Below, piece by piece: positions 31,797 to 42,861 of a stretch of DNA of 64,000 nucleotides (within the stretch, counting starts at the first letter, position 1; each line of letters begins with the position of its first letter). Both the position numbers and the translations under genes were made by a program. The notes under the pieces are model-generated. The model saw only the letters and a list, made by a program, of their open reading frames with translations, searched no databases and was not told the DNA's origin. The DNA comes from Lonsdalea iberica (GTDB taxonomy: Bacteria; Pseudomonadota; Gammaproteobacteria; Enterobacterales; Enterobacteriaceae): the NCBI RefSeq assembly GCF_002111585.1, contig NZ_LUTP01000012.1, forward strand, positions 1 to 64,000, given 5' to 3'.

Positions 31797-32102
31797 CCGC
31801 ATAATGGCGCTGGCCGTTTATGGCCTTCGCCTGAGCTGAAACTGGCCTCTCGACCGCACGATCGCGTCGTCTGGGATGGCATCGACTACCGGAGAAATTT
31901 AATGGAACCCGAACCCCACCCTGCGCAGGCAGGACTTCTTCGGTAAGGCAGCCCCCCGCTTTTCTCACTGCCTTACCGACCGATAAGTAAGGCAGTGACG
32001 TTCAGATATCGTCCCTGCTAATTTTAAAAACCGATGCGCCGGCGAATGCCCCCTGCGCGTCAGCACGCCGCGACGTCACTCCGTCGTGGCGGAGGGACTG
32101 TT
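31797..32102 (+). promoter_or_regulatory. mgtA 5' leader RNA with two alternative stems
   Basis: About 300 bases of leader between the predicted start site and mgtA. It contains the mgtL peptide gene and two perfect 11-bp stems that share a strand: stem 1 pairs 31941-31951 with 31969-31979, stem 2 pairs 31965-31975 with 31988-31998. They cannot form together. In E. coli and Salmonella the mgtA leader switches between such stems according to Mg2+ and MgtL translation; the same logic is inferred here. Confidence 0.65.
31902..31946 (+). CDS. mgtL: MgtL-type proline-rich leader peptide
   Basis: A 14-residue frame, MEPEPHPAQAGLLR, with GGAGA 7 bases before the ATG. It resembles E. coli MgtL (start MEPDPTPLP) in the acidic residue/proline alternation at positions 2-7. 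The stop codon lies inside the 5' arm of stem 1. Ribosome stalling or drop-off at Glu/Pro codons in low Mg2+ is the known mode of action in relatives; here it is inferred. Confidence 0.7.
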   Translation: MEPEPHPAQAGLLR

Positions 32103-34805
32103 ATGCTATTTACACGCCTCACCCGGCAATGGCTCACCCAAATTAGCCGCCATCTGCCTTCTCGTTTGTTTCATCGCGCGCCCATGCCGGACGGCCAGGC
32201 GAATGCGATTCCGGAGCGTCTCGCCCGTCAGTGTCATCACTACGCCTGGCAGAGTGAAGAAGCGCTCTACCAGGCTTTTGACAGCCATCCCGAAGGGCTG
32301 ATGCCCAATGAAGTCCGCCAGGCACGACTAACCTACGGCGGAAATCAGATCCCCGGCGAACAGGCCGCGCCCTGGTGGCTGCATTTATGGCGCTGCTATC
32401 GCAACCCTTTCAATCTATTGCTGACGCTGCTGGCGCTGATTTCCTACGCAACGGAAGATCTGACCGCGGCACTGGTCATCGGGCTGATGGTGCTGATCTC
32501 GACGCTGCTGCACTTTATTCAGGAAGCACGTTCGGGAAAAGCCGCGGATACGCTGAAGGCGATGGTCAGCAATACCGCCACCGTGCTGCGATGCGATGAT
32601 CAGACCGGACGCAGCGAATATCAGGAAATCCCGATGGATCAGTTGGTGCCGGGCGACATCGTCAAGCTGGCGGCCGGCAACATGATCCCGGCCGACCTGC
32701 GCGTGTTGCAGGCGCGCGATCTGTTCATCAGTCAGGCATCGCTGACCGGCGAGTCTCTGCCCGTCGAAAAAGTCGCGCAAAGCCGCCTTACGAAAAACGC
32801 CCCGGCACTGGAAAGCGACACGCTGTGCTTCATGGGCACTAACGTTATTAGCGGTACGGCGCAGGCGATAGTTATCGGCACCGGCGCCAACACCTGGTTT
32901 GGCCAATTAGCAGACCGAGTCACGAATCAGCCCGATCAGGAAAACGCCTTTCAGAAGGGCATCAGCCGGGTCAGTTGGCTGCTGATCCGCTTTATGATGG
33001 TCATGACGCCCATCGTGCTGGTCATCAACGGCTACACCAAAGGCGACTGGTGGGAAGCGGCGCTGTTCGCGCTGTCGGTCGCCGTCGGCCTGACGCCGGA
33101 AATGCTGCCCATGATCGTCACCTCAACGCTGGCGAAAGGCGCGGTAAAACTCTCTCGCCAGAAAGTGATCGTCAAACGCCTGGACGCCATTCAGAACTTC
33201 GGCGCGATGAATATTTTGTGCACCGATAAGACCGGCACGCTAACGCAGGATCGCATTGCGCTGGAAAGTCATACCGATGCGTTCGGACGCTGCAGCCAGA
33301 AGGTGCTGCACCTGGCGTGGTTGAATAGCGCGCATCAAACCGGGCTGCGCAATCTGCTCGATCAGGCCGTGCTGGACGGCATTTCAGATAAAGAGCAGCA
33401 CGACGCCCTCGCCCGCTGGCGCAAGGTAGATGAGATCCCCTTCGACTTCGAACGCCGCCGGATGTCGGTCGTCGTCACCGAAAACGATCGGGAGCATTGG
33501 CTGATTTGTAAAGGCGCGCTGGAAGAAATACTGAGCGTGTGTTCCTCCATACGCATCGGCGAAGAAACCATGGCGCTGGATGAGGATCGGTTGCTGCGGA
33601 TCCGCCACCTCACCGACGATTGGAATCGCCAAGGCCTGCGCGTCGTGGCCGTCGCCAGCAAGATGGTCGACGCCGAGCCGCGGGATTATGCCCGCGCGGA
33701 TGAATCGGACCTGATTCTGGAAGGCTACATCGCCTTTCTCGATCCGCCGAAAGAGAGCACGGCGCCCGCGTTGAAAGCGCTGAACAACAGTGGGATCGCG
33801 GTCAAAATCTTAACCGGAGACAGTGAACTCGTGGCCGCCAAGGTCTGTCGCGATGTCGGCATCGACTGTTCACAGACGCTGCTCGGCAGCCGCCTCGACG
33901 AAATGACCGACGAGGAACTGTCGACTCAGGCGGAGACCACCACGCTGTTCGCGCGGCTGACGCCGATGCACAAAGAGCGAATTGTGCGTCTGCTGCGGGC
34001 GCAGGGCCATGTCGTGGGCTTTATGGGCGACGGCATTAACGATGCCCCTGCTCTGCGGGCCGCGGACATTGGCATCTCCGTCGACTCCGCGGTGGATATC
34101 GCCCGGGAAGCCGCCGATATCATCTTGCTGGAAAAAAGCCTGATGGTGCTGGAGCAAGGGGTGATCGAAGGACGTAGAACCTTCGTCAACATGCTGAAAT
34201 ACATCAAGATGACCGCCAGCTCGAACTTTGGCAACGTGTTCAGCGTTCTGATCGCCAGCGCGTTTCTCCCGTTCCTGCCCATGCTGCCGCTGCATCTGCT
34301 GATCCAGAACCTGATGTACGATATTTCGCAGATCGCCATTCCGTTCGATAACGTGGACGATGAGCAAATACGCCGCCCGCAGCGCTGGAATGCCGGTGAT
34401 ATCGGTCGCTTCATGGTGTTCTTCGGCCCGATCAGCTCTATTTTCGACGTGATGACGTTCGCTTTAATGTGGTGGATCTTCCAGGCCAACGCCCCAGAGG
34501 TGCAGACTCTGTTCCAGTCCGGCTGGTTCATTGAAGGGCTGCTTTCGCAGACGCTGATCGTGCATATGATCCGCACCCGTAAAATTCCATTTATCCAGAG
34601 CCGTCCGTCATGGCCATTGGCGATGATGACGCTGCTGATCATGGCGACGGGGATCGCGCTGATATTCTCACCCTTGGCCGGGTTCCTGGAACTACAACCG
34701 CTGCCTCTGAGCTATTTCCCGTGGCTCATCGCCATTCTTTGCGGCTACATGATGCTGACGCAGGCGATGAAAGGCTTCTTCGCTCGCCGCTACGGCTGGC
34801 AATAA
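32103..34805 (+). CDS. mgtA: Magnesium-translocating P-type ATPase
   Basis: P3B-type ATPase that imports Mg2+ across the inner membrane. The ATG at 32103, after GGAGGGA, gives 900 residues (E. coli 898); an earlier in-frame start has no support. Present are the actuator loop TGES, the phosphorylation site DKTGTLT near residue 375, the hinge GDGINDAPALRAADIG and the C-terminal membrane helices ending RRYGWQ. Control by PhoP and the leader RNA is suggested by the upstream sequence. It is an insertion relative to the E. coli order, where nrdR and yajI are close. Confidence 0.97.
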   Translation: MLFTRLTRQWLTQISRHLPSRLFHRAPMPDGQANAIPERLARQCHHYAWQSEEALYQAFDSHPEGLMPNEVRQARLTYGGNQIPGEQAAPWWLHLWRCYRNPFNLLLTLLALISYATEDLTAALVIGLMVLISTLLHFIQEARSGKAADTLKAMVSNTATVLRCDDQTGRSEYQEIPMDQLVPGDIVKLAAGNMIPADLRVLQARDLFISQASLTGESLPVEKVAQSRLTKNAPALESDTLCFMGTNVISGTAQAIVIGTGANTWFGQLADRVTNQPDQENAFQKGISRVSWLLIRFMMVMTPIVLVINGYTKGDWWEAALFALSVAVGLTPEMLPMIVTSTLAKGAVKLSRQKVIVKRLDAIQNFGAMNILCTDKTGTLTQDRIALESHTDAFGRCSQKVLHLAWLNSAHQTGLRNLLDQAVLDGISDKEQHDALARWRKVDEIPFDFERRRMSVVVTENDREHWLICKGALEEILSVCSSIRIGEETMALDEDRLLRIRHLTDDWNRQGLRVVAVASKMVDAEPRDYARADESDLILEGYIAFLDPPKESTAPALKALNNSGIAVKILTGDSELVAAKVCRDVGIDCSQTLLGSRLDEMTDEELSTQAETTTLFARLTPMHKERIVRLLRAQGHVVGFMGDGINDAPALRAADIGISVDSAVDIAREAADIILLEKSLMVLEQGVIEGRRTFVNMLKYIKMTASSNFGNVFSVLIASAFLPFLPMLPLHLLIQNLMYDISQIAIPFDNVDDEQIRRPQRWNAGDIGRFMVFFGPISSIFDVMTFALMWWIFQANAPEVQTLFQSGWFIEGLLSQTLIVHMIRTRKIPFIQSRPSWPLAMMTLLIMATGIALIFSPLAGFLELQPLPLSYFPWLIAILCGYMMLTQAMKGFFARRYGWQ

Positions 34806-34996
34806 ACGATCTTTTCAACGGTTGCGCCCCTTCCTGCGGGCGCAGCCTCCCCTCACTTCTCCCATTTGGGCTTGCCACCGGCTGCCAGTGCCCCGTTTTC
34901 GTGCCACATCCGCTATTATCTGTTGCAGAATACTTAACCGGCGACGGCGCTTCCCTGCCTTCAGGGGGACGCGCCGTTCCTCAAGGAGACTCCTTC

Positions 34997-35572
34997 ATGA
35001 CCGTTCGTTTCCGTCTGCTTACCCTGCTGCCGCCCCTAATCGCGCTGGCAGGCTGCGCCCATCAGCAACCGTTGCCTCAGGTGCAGCAGGAGATCAGTCA
35101 GTTGAACCAGCGCTTGCAGACACTGGCTGAACAGGCCGTGGCGCTCGAGCGCCAGAACACCCTCAACGCGCACTCCAGCGCGGGCGTATACTTGCTGCCG
35201 GCAGCAAAGAACTATGCGCTGGTGGACAGCGCGATCGGTCGACTGAGCGTCTCTCTCAGCCATGTTTCGCAGGAAGCCAGCGGGACATACGGCCAGTTGC
35301 ATATCCGACTGATCGATGGCGGAACGCTACCCAATTTCCGCGCGCATGTAGATTGGGGCGAACTGGACGCATCGGGAAAGCCGCAGACCGATGGCGCGCA
35401 GACCCAATCCTTCGCCGTAGCGCAAACGCTGGTCCCCAAATGGGAAGCCGCGATCGCGCTGCGCCTGACCGGCCTCTCCCCCGAACAGCTGGGCTTTATT
35501 CGCCTGTATGATATCGAGAAGGTCGCCGCCCCTGCGCCACAGACGGACCACCTTTCTGCACCCGCGCGCTGA
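34997..35572 (+). CDS. yajI: DUF3251 lipoprotein YajI
   Basis: Predicted lipoprotein of unknown function, 191 residues from the ATG at 34997 (AAGGAG upstream). The signal peptide ends in the lipobox LAGC at about residue 20. A Gln/Leu-rich helix (QVQQEISQLNQRLQTLAEQ) follows, likely coiled coil, then a beta-rich DUF3251 domain. E. coli YajI (179 residues) lies in the same neighbourhood. Longer in-frame starts overlap mgtA and are rejected. Confidence 0.85.
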   Translation: MTVRFRLLTLLPPLIALAGCAHQQPLPQVQQEISQLNQRLQTLAEQAVALERQNTLNAHSSAGVYLLPAAKNYALVDSAIGRLSVSLSHVSQEASGTYGQLHIRLIDGGTLPNFRAHVDWGELDASGKPQTDGAQTQSFAVAQTLVPKWEAAIALRLTGLSPEQLGFIRLYDIEKVAAPAPQTDHLSAPAR

Positions 35573-35638
35573 CGAATAGCGCTGGCGAGCGTGGGCAGCG
35601 CTTCCCCCGCCTTTCGCTCACGCGCCGTGGCGCAGGCC

Positions 35639-35669
35639 AAAAAAAACCCGCCGTAGCTGGCGGGTTTTT
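35639..35669. terminator. Bidirectional terminator between yajI and secF
   Basis: AACCCGCC-GTAGCT-GGCGGGTT stem with A- and T-runs on the two sides, between convergent genes. Confidence 0.92.
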
Positions 35670-35691
35670 GCGGCTCGCAAAAAGAGGACGT

Positions 35692-36660
35692 TTACGGTAA
35701 CAGCGACGGCTGGTCCGCGCCTTCTTTCTCGACCTTTTGCTGAATCATGTGCTCGCGCTTCATACCCAGCTTCAGCGCCAGTGCGGACGCAACGTAAATC
35801 GAAGACACCGTACCGATAGATACGCCGATCAGCATCGCCAGCGAGAAGCCCGACAGCATCGCGCCACCGAAGATATACAACATCAGCACCACCACCAGCG
35901 TAGTGGCGGACGTCATGATGGTACGGCTCAGCGTCTGCGTCAGCGACACGTTCATGATCTCATACGGCGTACCGCGGCGGATCTTACGGAAGTTCTCACG
36001 AATACGGTCGGAGACCACGATACTATCGTTCAGCGAGTAGCCGATGACCGACATCAGCGAGGCCACAATCGTCAGATCGATCTCGATCTGAAACAGCGAC
36101 AGCACGCCCAACGTGATGATGACGTCATGCGCCAGCGCGATAACCGCCCCCAGCGCCAACCGCCATTCGAAACGGAAACCAACGTAGATCAGGATGCAGA
36201 TCAGCGCCGCCAGCAACGCCATGCCGCCCGCCTGCGCCAGATCGTTACCGACGCTTGGTCCGACGAACTCGATGCGTTTTACTTCGCCGTGCTGGGAAGT
36301 GCTCTGGTTAATCACGTTCAGCACCTGATTGCCCAGCTCTTGCCCGGAGTTGCCGACGTTCGGCGACATGCGCACCATCACGTCACGGCTGCTGCCGAAG
36401 TTCTGAACCAGCGGATCGGCAAAGCCGGCTTTCTCCAGCGCCTGGCGCATTTCGTCCAGATCGCCCGGTTTTTCCAGGTGAATTTCAATCACCGTACCAC
36501 CGGTGAAATCCAGTCCCCAGTTGAAGCCGCGGGCACCGATCAGCACCAGCGAAATCACCAGCAAAATCCCCGAGATCAGGAACGCCAGATTGTCCCAGCG
36601 CATAAAGTCGATGACTTTACGGCCGTAGTTGAGTTGCTCTACAGTATATTCCTGTGCCAC
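35692..36660 (-). CDS. secF: Protein translocase subunit SecF
   Basis: Membrane partner of SecD that uses the proton gradient to aid late stages of Sec export. It has 322 residues (E. coli 323), six helices with a periplasmic P1 domain. The start is GTG, with GAGGAG 6 bases upstream, reading [15 protein letters not shown] as in homologues. It lies 10 bases after secD. Confidence 0.97.
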   Translation of the reverse strand: MAQEYTVEQLNYGRKVIDFMRWDNLAFLISGILLVISLVLIGARGFNWGLDFTGGTVIEIHLEKPGDLDEMRQALEKAGFADPLVQNFGSSRDVMVRMSPNVGNSGQELGNQVLNVINQSTSQHGEVKRIEFVGPSVGNDLAQAGGMALLAALICILIYVGFRFEWRLALGAVIALAHDVIITLGVLSLFQIEIDLTIVASLMSVIGYSLNDSIVVSDRIRENFRKIRRGTPYEIMNVSLTQTLSRTIMTSATTLVVVLMLYIFGGAMLSGFSLAMLIGVSIGTVSSIYVASALALKLGMKREHMIQQKVEKEGADQPSLLP

Positions 36661-36670
36661 AACGCACTCC

Positions 36671-38518
36671 TCAGATAGACAGCTTGTTAATGCGTTTACC
36701 GCCGTAAAGCAGGTTCACGATGGCACGGGTACCGACAATCGCCGTAAACATCGAGGTTGCAACCCCGATCGTCGTGGTGATGGCAAAGCCTTTGATCGAG
36801 CCGGTACCGACCGCATACAGGATCACGGCGGTGATCAGGGTCGTCACGTTAGCATCCACGATACTGGAGAACGCGCCTTTGTAACCCTCATGAATCGCCT
36901 GTTGCACCGTTCGACCGTTTTTCAGCTCTTCCTTGATACGTTCGTTTATCAACACGTTCGCATCAACCGCCACCGCCAGCGTCAGCACGATACCGGCAAT
37001 CCCCGGCATGGTGAGCGTCGCGCCAGGCAGCAGGGACATAATCCCGACAATCAGCACCAGGTTAGCGATAAGCGCCGTGGTCGCGATAATCCCGAATTTA
37101 CGGTAGTAGACCACCATGAACACGATGGACGCGATCAACCCCCACAGGCAGGCTTCCAGCCCCTGAGTGATGTTCTGCATCCCCAGCGTCGGGCCAATAG
37201 TCCGCTCTTCGACGATCTGAATCGGCGCAATCAGCGCACCGGCGCGCAGCAGTAACGACAGCTGACGAGCTTCGTTCGGATTGTTGATGCCGGTGATACG
37301 GAAGCTGTTACCCAAGCGAGACTGAATGGTCGCGACGTTGATGACCTCTTCCTGTTTCTCCAGAATTGAGCGGCCGTTGGCGTCTTTCTTACCGCTGTCC
37401 TTATATTCCACGAACAGCGTCGCCATCAGCTTGCCAATGTTGTCCTTGGTGAAGTTGGACATGATATTGCCGCCGGCGCTGTCCAGAGAAATATTGACCT
37501 GAGGACGGTTATATTCGTCGGAGCTGGACGTGGAGTCGGTGATGTGGTCGCCGGTCAGGATCACGCGCTTGTACAGCACGACAGGACCGCCTTCGCGCAT
37601 CTGTTTGACTTCCGAATCACCCGGTACGCGGCCGCTGGCTGCCGCCGTGGAATCCGCATTAGCATTGACCAGACGGAACTCCAACGTCGCCGTCGCGCCC
37701 AAAATTTCTTTCGCGCGCGCCGTATCCTGAATCCCCGGCAGTTCTACAACGATACGATCGGCGCCCTGACGCTGCACTAACGGCTCCGCCACGCCCAGCT
37801 GGTTCACACGATTACGCAGAATGTTGATGTTCTGCTGGACCGCATACTCGCGTGCTTCGCTCAGTCGCGCATCGCTCATGACCGCACGCAGCGTCGCATC
37901 GCCATTGGCATTGATCACCAGATCGCGATGACGGGATGTCAGATAGCTGACGCCCTGATCGCGAGTCTGACCATCGCGGAATCGAATGTCGACGCCGTAG
38001 TTATCACTCTTGCGGACGGACGCGTAGGGAATGTTTTTCTCGCGCAGATCGCTGCGCAGGGAGTCCATGGTTTGCTCCTGCAGCTTGCCCAGCGCGGTAT
38101 CCATATCCACTTCCATCAGGAAGTGCACGCCGCCGCGCAGGTCTAGCCCAAGCTTCATGGGTTCAGCGCCCAACACTCTCAGCCATTGCGGAGTGGCGGG
38201 AGCCAGGTTGAGCGCAACGACAAACTTGTCGCCCAGCTCGCCGAGCAGCGCTTCACGGGCGCGGAGCTGTACGTCAGGGTTGGAGAAACGAGCCAGTATC
38301 GCGCCGTTTTCAAGCGCAATCGACTTGCTGGAGAGATTCTGTTCTTTTAAGACATTCTGGACCTGGACCAGCGTAGACTCACTGGCGGCGGCACCCCGCG
38401 CGCCAGTGATCTGAATCGCCGGATCCTCACCATATAGGTTAGGAAGCGCATACAGCAGACCGACAAGAACAGCCGCGATCAGCATGATGTACTTCCACAA
38501 AGGATAACGATTTAACAC
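36671..38518 (-). CDS. secD: Protein translocase subunit SecD
   Basis: Large RND-type accessory subunit of the Sec translocon, 615 residues, the E. coli length. The first helix starts at residue 7, the large periplasmic domain contains [16 protein letters not shown], and six C-terminal helices include [18 protein letters not shown]. It lies between yajC and secF in the queA-tgt-yajC-secDF operon. Confidence 0.98.
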   Translation of the reverse strand: MLNRYPLWKYIMLIAAVLVGLLYALPNLYGEDPAIQITGARGAAASESTLVQVQNVLKEQNLSSKSIALENGAILARFSNPDVQLRAREALLGELGDKFVVALNLAPATPQWLRVLGAEPMKLGLDLRGGVHFLMEVDMDTALGKLQEQTMDSLRSDLREKNIPYASVRKSDNYGVDIRFRDGQTRDQGVSYLTSRHRDLVINANGDATLRAVMSDARLSEAREYAVQQNINILRNRVNQLGVAEPLVQRQGADRIVVELPGIQDTARAKEILGATATLEFRLVNANADSTAAASGRVPGDSEVKQMREGGPVVLYKRVILTGDHITDSTSSSDEYNRPQVNISLDSAGGNIMSNFTKDNIGKLMATLFVEYKDSGKKDANGRSILEKQEEVINVATIQSRLGNSFRITGINNPNEARQLSLLLRAGALIAPIQIVEERTIGPTLGMQNITQGLEACLWGLIASIVFMVVYYRKFGIIATTALIANLVLIVGIMSLLPGATLTMPGIAGIVLTLAVAVDANVLINERIKEELKNGRTVQQAIHEGYKGAFSSIVDANVTTLITAVILYAVGTGSIKGFAITTTIGVATSMFTAIVGTRAIVNLLYGGKRINKLSI

Positions 38519-38547
38519 GGTAGTTCCCTTTGGGAAAAGGCGAAAAA

Positions 38548-38882
38548 TTACAGGGCTTTCATCGTACCCTTCGGCAGCACGGAGGCGACGAAATCACGTT
38601 TGATCACGACTTCGTTGTTTTCGTTCAGTTCGATGGCGATGTAGCCATTCTCGGAGACTTTGGTCACACGACCGACTAGGCCGCCGTTAGTCAGCACTTC
38701 ATCCCCTTTGCTGATGGAATCCATCAATTTTTGTGTTCCTTGGCGCGCTTTTGCTGAGGACGCAGGATCATGAAGTAAAAAATCAGACCGAACACGACCA
38801 GCATGATGATCAGAGAGTAAGGGCTTCCCTGCGCCGGAGCCCCCGCTGTTGCTGCAACGGCATCGGAAATGAAAAGACTCAT
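38548..38882 (-). pseudogene. yajC: Sec translocon accessory subunit YajC, frameshifted
   Basis: Small single-span partner of SecDF. The first 51 codons from the ATG at 38882 read a normal YajC with membrane helix LIIMLVVFGLIFYFMIL and RPQQKRAKEHK. The frame then stops at 38724-38726. Adding one A to the run of five at 38728-38732 restores KLMDSISKGDEVLTNGGLVG and runs to the normal end at 38548. The full product would be about 111 residues (E. coli 110). A homopolymer sequencing error is the likeliest cause; a real mutation would be unusual but tolerable because yajC is not essential in E. coli. Confidence 0.9.
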
Positions 38883-38975
38883 GTAAGTTTCCTCTTTATA
38901 AAAACGAAAAAGTGATCAAACCAAATAACGTCAAGGGAGCGACGTCCGCCGCCGCCCTCATACTGCTTATACTGC

Positions 38976-40106
<1,131 letters not shown>

Positions 40107-40198
40107 TTAACCTCCAGCACCAGAGAAACAGTCTGATGTCGTTATTGATTGCCTATAAAAGTTGCTGCTGGCGGCATTCGCCGCCGATGATAATCGGT

Positions 40199-41269
40199 TT
40201 ATTCGCCGACATGTTCCTGTTCCGCCTCGGGATTGCGCGTGATAAACATCGCATCGCCGTAGCTGAAAAAGCGTAGTTGTTCCGCCACCGCCCGACGATA
40301 GGCGTTCATGGTATGACGGTAGCCTGCGAAAGCGGAGACCAGCATGATCAACGTGGACTCCGGCAGATGGAAATTGGTCACCAGCGCGTCGATGACGCGG
40401 TAGTGGTAGCCGGGATAGATAAAGATGCGGGTATCGCCGAAGAACGGGGCAATAATGGCATCCGAACTGGCCTGCGCCGCGCTTTCGAGCGAACGGACGG
40501 ACGTCGTGCCGACGGCGATCACCCGGTTGCCACGGGCTTTACACGCCAGCACGGCATCCACGACGTCTTGCGGGACTTCCGCATACTCGGCGTGCATGAC
40601 GTGATCTTCAATGCTATCAACCCGCACCGGCTGGAAAGTCCCCGCGCCCACATGCAGGGTGACGAAGGCCATTTCAATCCCTTTGTCGCGCAACGCGGCC
40701 AGCAGCGGCTCGTCGAAGTGCAGACCGGCGGTCGGCGCCGCGACCGCGCCGGGACGCTGGCTGTAGACGGTCTGATACAGCTCTCGGTCGGCATCCTCAT
40801 CAGGACGGTCGATATAGGGCGGCAGCGGAATATGGCCGATATCGTTGAGAATGGTCAGCACGTCGCGTGGATCGTCAAAACGAATTTCGAACAGCGCATC
40901 CTGACGAGACAGCATCGTGGCCACCACGCTTTCATCCTCGCCCAGCACCAGCTCAGCGCCCGGCTTAGGCGCCTTGGATGCGCGGACATGCGCCAGCACG
41001 CGATGCTCGTCCAGTACGCGCTCCACCAGAACTTCCAGCTTGCCGCCGCTCGCTTTACGTCCGAACAGGCGAGCTGGGATCACGCGTGTATTGTTGAAAA
41101 CCAGCAGGTCGCCGGGCTCCAGCTTATCCAACAAATCGCTAAAGATGCCCAGAGAGGTCTCGCCGCTCGGCCCGTCCAGCGACAACAGACGGCACCCGCT
41201 ACGCTGCGCCTGGGGATAATGGGCGATGAGGGACTCAGGGAGTTCAAACGAAAAATCGGCAACACGCAT
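40199..41269 (-). CDS. queA: S-adenosylmethionine:tRNA ribosyltransferase-isomerase
   Basis: Transfers and isomerises the ribosyl part of SAM to preQ1-tRNA to give epoxyqueuosine. It has 356 residues, the E. coli length. The start [19 protein letters not shown] and the motif AAPTAGLHF are family signatures. First gene of the queA-tgt-yajC-secDF operon; divergent from acpH. Confidence 0.98.
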   Translation of the reverse strand: MRVADFSFELPESLIAHYPQAQRSGCRLLSLDGPSGETSLGIFSDLLDKLEPGDLLVFNNTRVIPARLFGRKASGGKLEVLVERVLDEHRVLAHVRASKAPKPGAELVLGEDESVVATMLSRQDALFEIRFDDPRDVLTILNDIGHIPLPPYIDRPDEDADRELYQTVYSQRPGAVAAPTAGLHFDEPLLAALRDKGIEMAFVTLHVGAGTFQPVRVDSIEDHVMHAEYAEVPQDVVDAVLACKARGNRVIAVGTTSVRSLESAAQASSDAIIAPFFGDTRIFIYPGYHYRVIDALVTNFHLPESTLIMLVSAFAGYRHTMNAYRRAVAEQLRFFSYGDAMFITRNPEAEQEHVGE

Positions 41270-41385
41270 GACTATTCACTTAGCTATCTGACAGAGGGAA
41301 AAAGAGGCGGCCTAGTCTAGAGCCGGGAACGACCGGCTGCAAGAAATAAGCGGCCTGCAAAAGGAATTGCACTTATACTCCCCGG

Positions 41386-41985
41386 ATGAATTTTCTCGCC
41401 CATCTCCATCTAGCCTCGCTGGCCGACAGCTCCCTGCTGGGAAACCTGATGGCTGACTTTGTACGCGGCAATCCCGACGGCCTTTTTCTCGATGAGATCG
41501 TCGCCGGTATTCGCCTGCATCGGCGAATTGACAGCCTGACGGACAGCCTGCCGGAAGTTCGCGCCGCGTGCCGCTATTTCAGCCCGGATTATCGCCGCGT
41601 CGCGCCGATTACGCTCGACGTGCTGTGGGACCATTTTCTGGCTCTGCATTGGTCGAGGCTGGCTCCTCACGTCACATTGGCGCAGTTCGTCGCCGATGCT
41701 CGCAGGGAAATTGAGCCTCATCTGCCGCACACCCCTGAGCGTTTCCGCAATCTGAACAACTATCTATGGACCGAGCGTTGGCTGGAGCGCTATGCCGAGC
41801 TGCCTTTTATCGGCGAAGTCCTGTACCGCATGGCGCAACGGCGTCCTCGACTGGCGGCGCTGGCGGGCTCTTTCGAGGATATCGAGCGCCACTATCATCA
41901 GCTTGAAACCCTGTTCTGGCAGTTTTATCCCGTCATGATGGAGACGGCCAAAAGCGGACAATTGTCAGCGTCAGCCCTGCGGTAA
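41386..41985 (+). CDS. acpH: ACP phosphodiesterase
   Basis: Removes the phosphopantetheine arm from acyl carrier protein. It has 199 residues (E. coli 193). The HD-like start [20 protein letters not shown] and the metal-binding HRRIDSLTD and LDVLWDHFL segments are conserved. Divergent from queA as in E. coli. Confidence 0.94.
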   Translation: MNFLAHLHLASLADSSLLGNLMADFVRGNPDGLFLDEIVAGIRLHRRIDSLTDSLPEVRAACRYFSPDYRRVAPITLDVLWDHFLALHWSRLAPHVTLAQFVADARREIEPHLPHTPERFRNLNNYLWTERWLERYAELPFIGEVLYRMAQRRPRLAALAGSFEDIERHYHQLETLFWQFYPVMMETAKSGQLSASALR

Positions 41986-42020
41986 CAGAACGATTTCGCA
42001 AACTAATACCAATTGATGTA

Positions 42021-42035
42021 ATAGGCTGAACCTAT
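42021..42035 (+). promoter_or_regulatory. Candidate OxyR half-site upstream of the peroxiredoxin gene
   Basis: ATAGGCTGAACCTAT fits the OxyR half-site ATAGnTnnnAnCTAT at 9 of 10 fixed positions. A full site needs a second copy 7 bases away; the upstream side matches only partly (about 5 of 10). It lies about 115 bases before the start codon. Assignment rests on pattern and on the peroxide-related target gene. Confidence 0.35.
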
Positions 42036-42148
42036 CTCATTGATTGGCCGACCACGTCTTTATTCATACTGGCGAAATACCTATACTCGGCAGGGTTTAT
42101 ATCCCTCCGCTTTACTCATTTCTCATCACTATCACCACGGGAGTTATT

Positions 42149-42751
42149 ATGATTCTGGTCACTCGTCCCGCCCCCGATTTCACTGCAGCCGCCGTTTTAG
42201 GCAGCGGAGAGATCGTTGAAAATTTCAACCTGAAAGAGCATATCAACGGTAAACCGGCCGTCATCTTCTTCTGGCCGATGGATTTCACCTTCGTGTGCCC
42301 GTCAGAACTGATCGCTTTCGACCATCGTTACGAAGAGTTCCAGAAGCGCGGCGTTGAAGTCGTCGGCGTCTCCTTCGACTCCGAGTTCGTTCACAATGCC
42401 TGGCGTAACACCCCTATCGATAAAGGCGGCATTGGCGAAGTGAAATACGCGATGGTGGCAGACATCAAACGCGAAATTCAGAAAGCCTACGGCATCGAAC
42501 ACCCGGATGCGGGCGTCGCGCTGCGCGGCTCTTTCCTGATCGACAAAAACGGCATCGTGCGCCATCAGGTCGTCAACGATCTGCCGCTGGGGCGTAACGT
42601 TGATGAGATGCTGCGTATGGTTGATGCGCTGCAGTTCCACGAAGAGCACGGTGAAGTGTGTCCGGCGCAGTGGGTGAAGGGTGAAGAAGGCATGGGCGCG
42701 TCTCCGGACGGCGTCGCCAAATATCTCTCTCAGAACGCCAACAAGCTGTAA
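42149..42751 (+). CDS. 2-Cys peroxiredoxin (AhpC/TSA family)
   Basis: Thiol peroxidase that reduces H2O2 and organic peroxides in the cytoplasm. The ATG at 42149, after GGGAG, gives 200 residues and the natural N-terminus MILVTRPAPDF; an upstream in-frame start is not supported. The peroxidatic Cys50 is in DFTFVCPSEL and the resolving Cys171 in GEVCPAQW, so it is a typical 2-Cys enzyme. No ahpF-type reductase is adjacent; thioredoxin is a likely partner. Confidence 0.93.
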   Translation: MILVTRPAPDFTAAAVLGSGEIVENFNLKEHINGKPAVIFFWPMDFTFVCPSELIAFDHRYEEFQKRGVEVVGVSFDSEFVHNAWRNTPIDKGGIGEVKYAMVADIKREIQKAYGIEHPDAGVALRGSFLIDKNGIVRHQVVNDLPLGRNVDEMLRMVDALQFHEEHGEVCPAQWVKGEEGMGASPDGVAKYLSQNANKL

Positions 42752-42770
42752 TTCAACGGCCTGTAACGTC

Positions 42771-42804
42771 AAAAACCCCGCGGTAATGGCCGCGGGGTTT
42801 TTTA
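42771..42804. terminator. Bidirectional terminator between the peroxiredoxin gene and proY
   Basis: CCCCGCGG-TAATGG-CCGCGGGG is a perfect 8-bp stem, with A5 upstream and T6 downstream, between convergent genes. Confidence 0.94.
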
Positions 42805-42861
42805 TTGACAGAGATTCAAGCCGGACCGAGCAACTCGGTCACGCCATCCGGCCTGCGGTCA

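Noticed and set aside
34610-34996. N-terminal extension of the YajI lipoprotein
   Set aside because: It overlaps mgtA and would bury the lipoprotein signal peptide inside the protein.
40277-41320. Plus-strand open frame of 347 codons antisense to queA
   Set aside because: queA on the other strand is unmistakable; the antisense frame is a composition artefact.
42044-42148. N-terminal extension of the peroxiredoxin from an upstream in-frame start
   Set aside because: Family members begin at MILVTRPAPDF, and the good ribosome binding site is directly before 42149.
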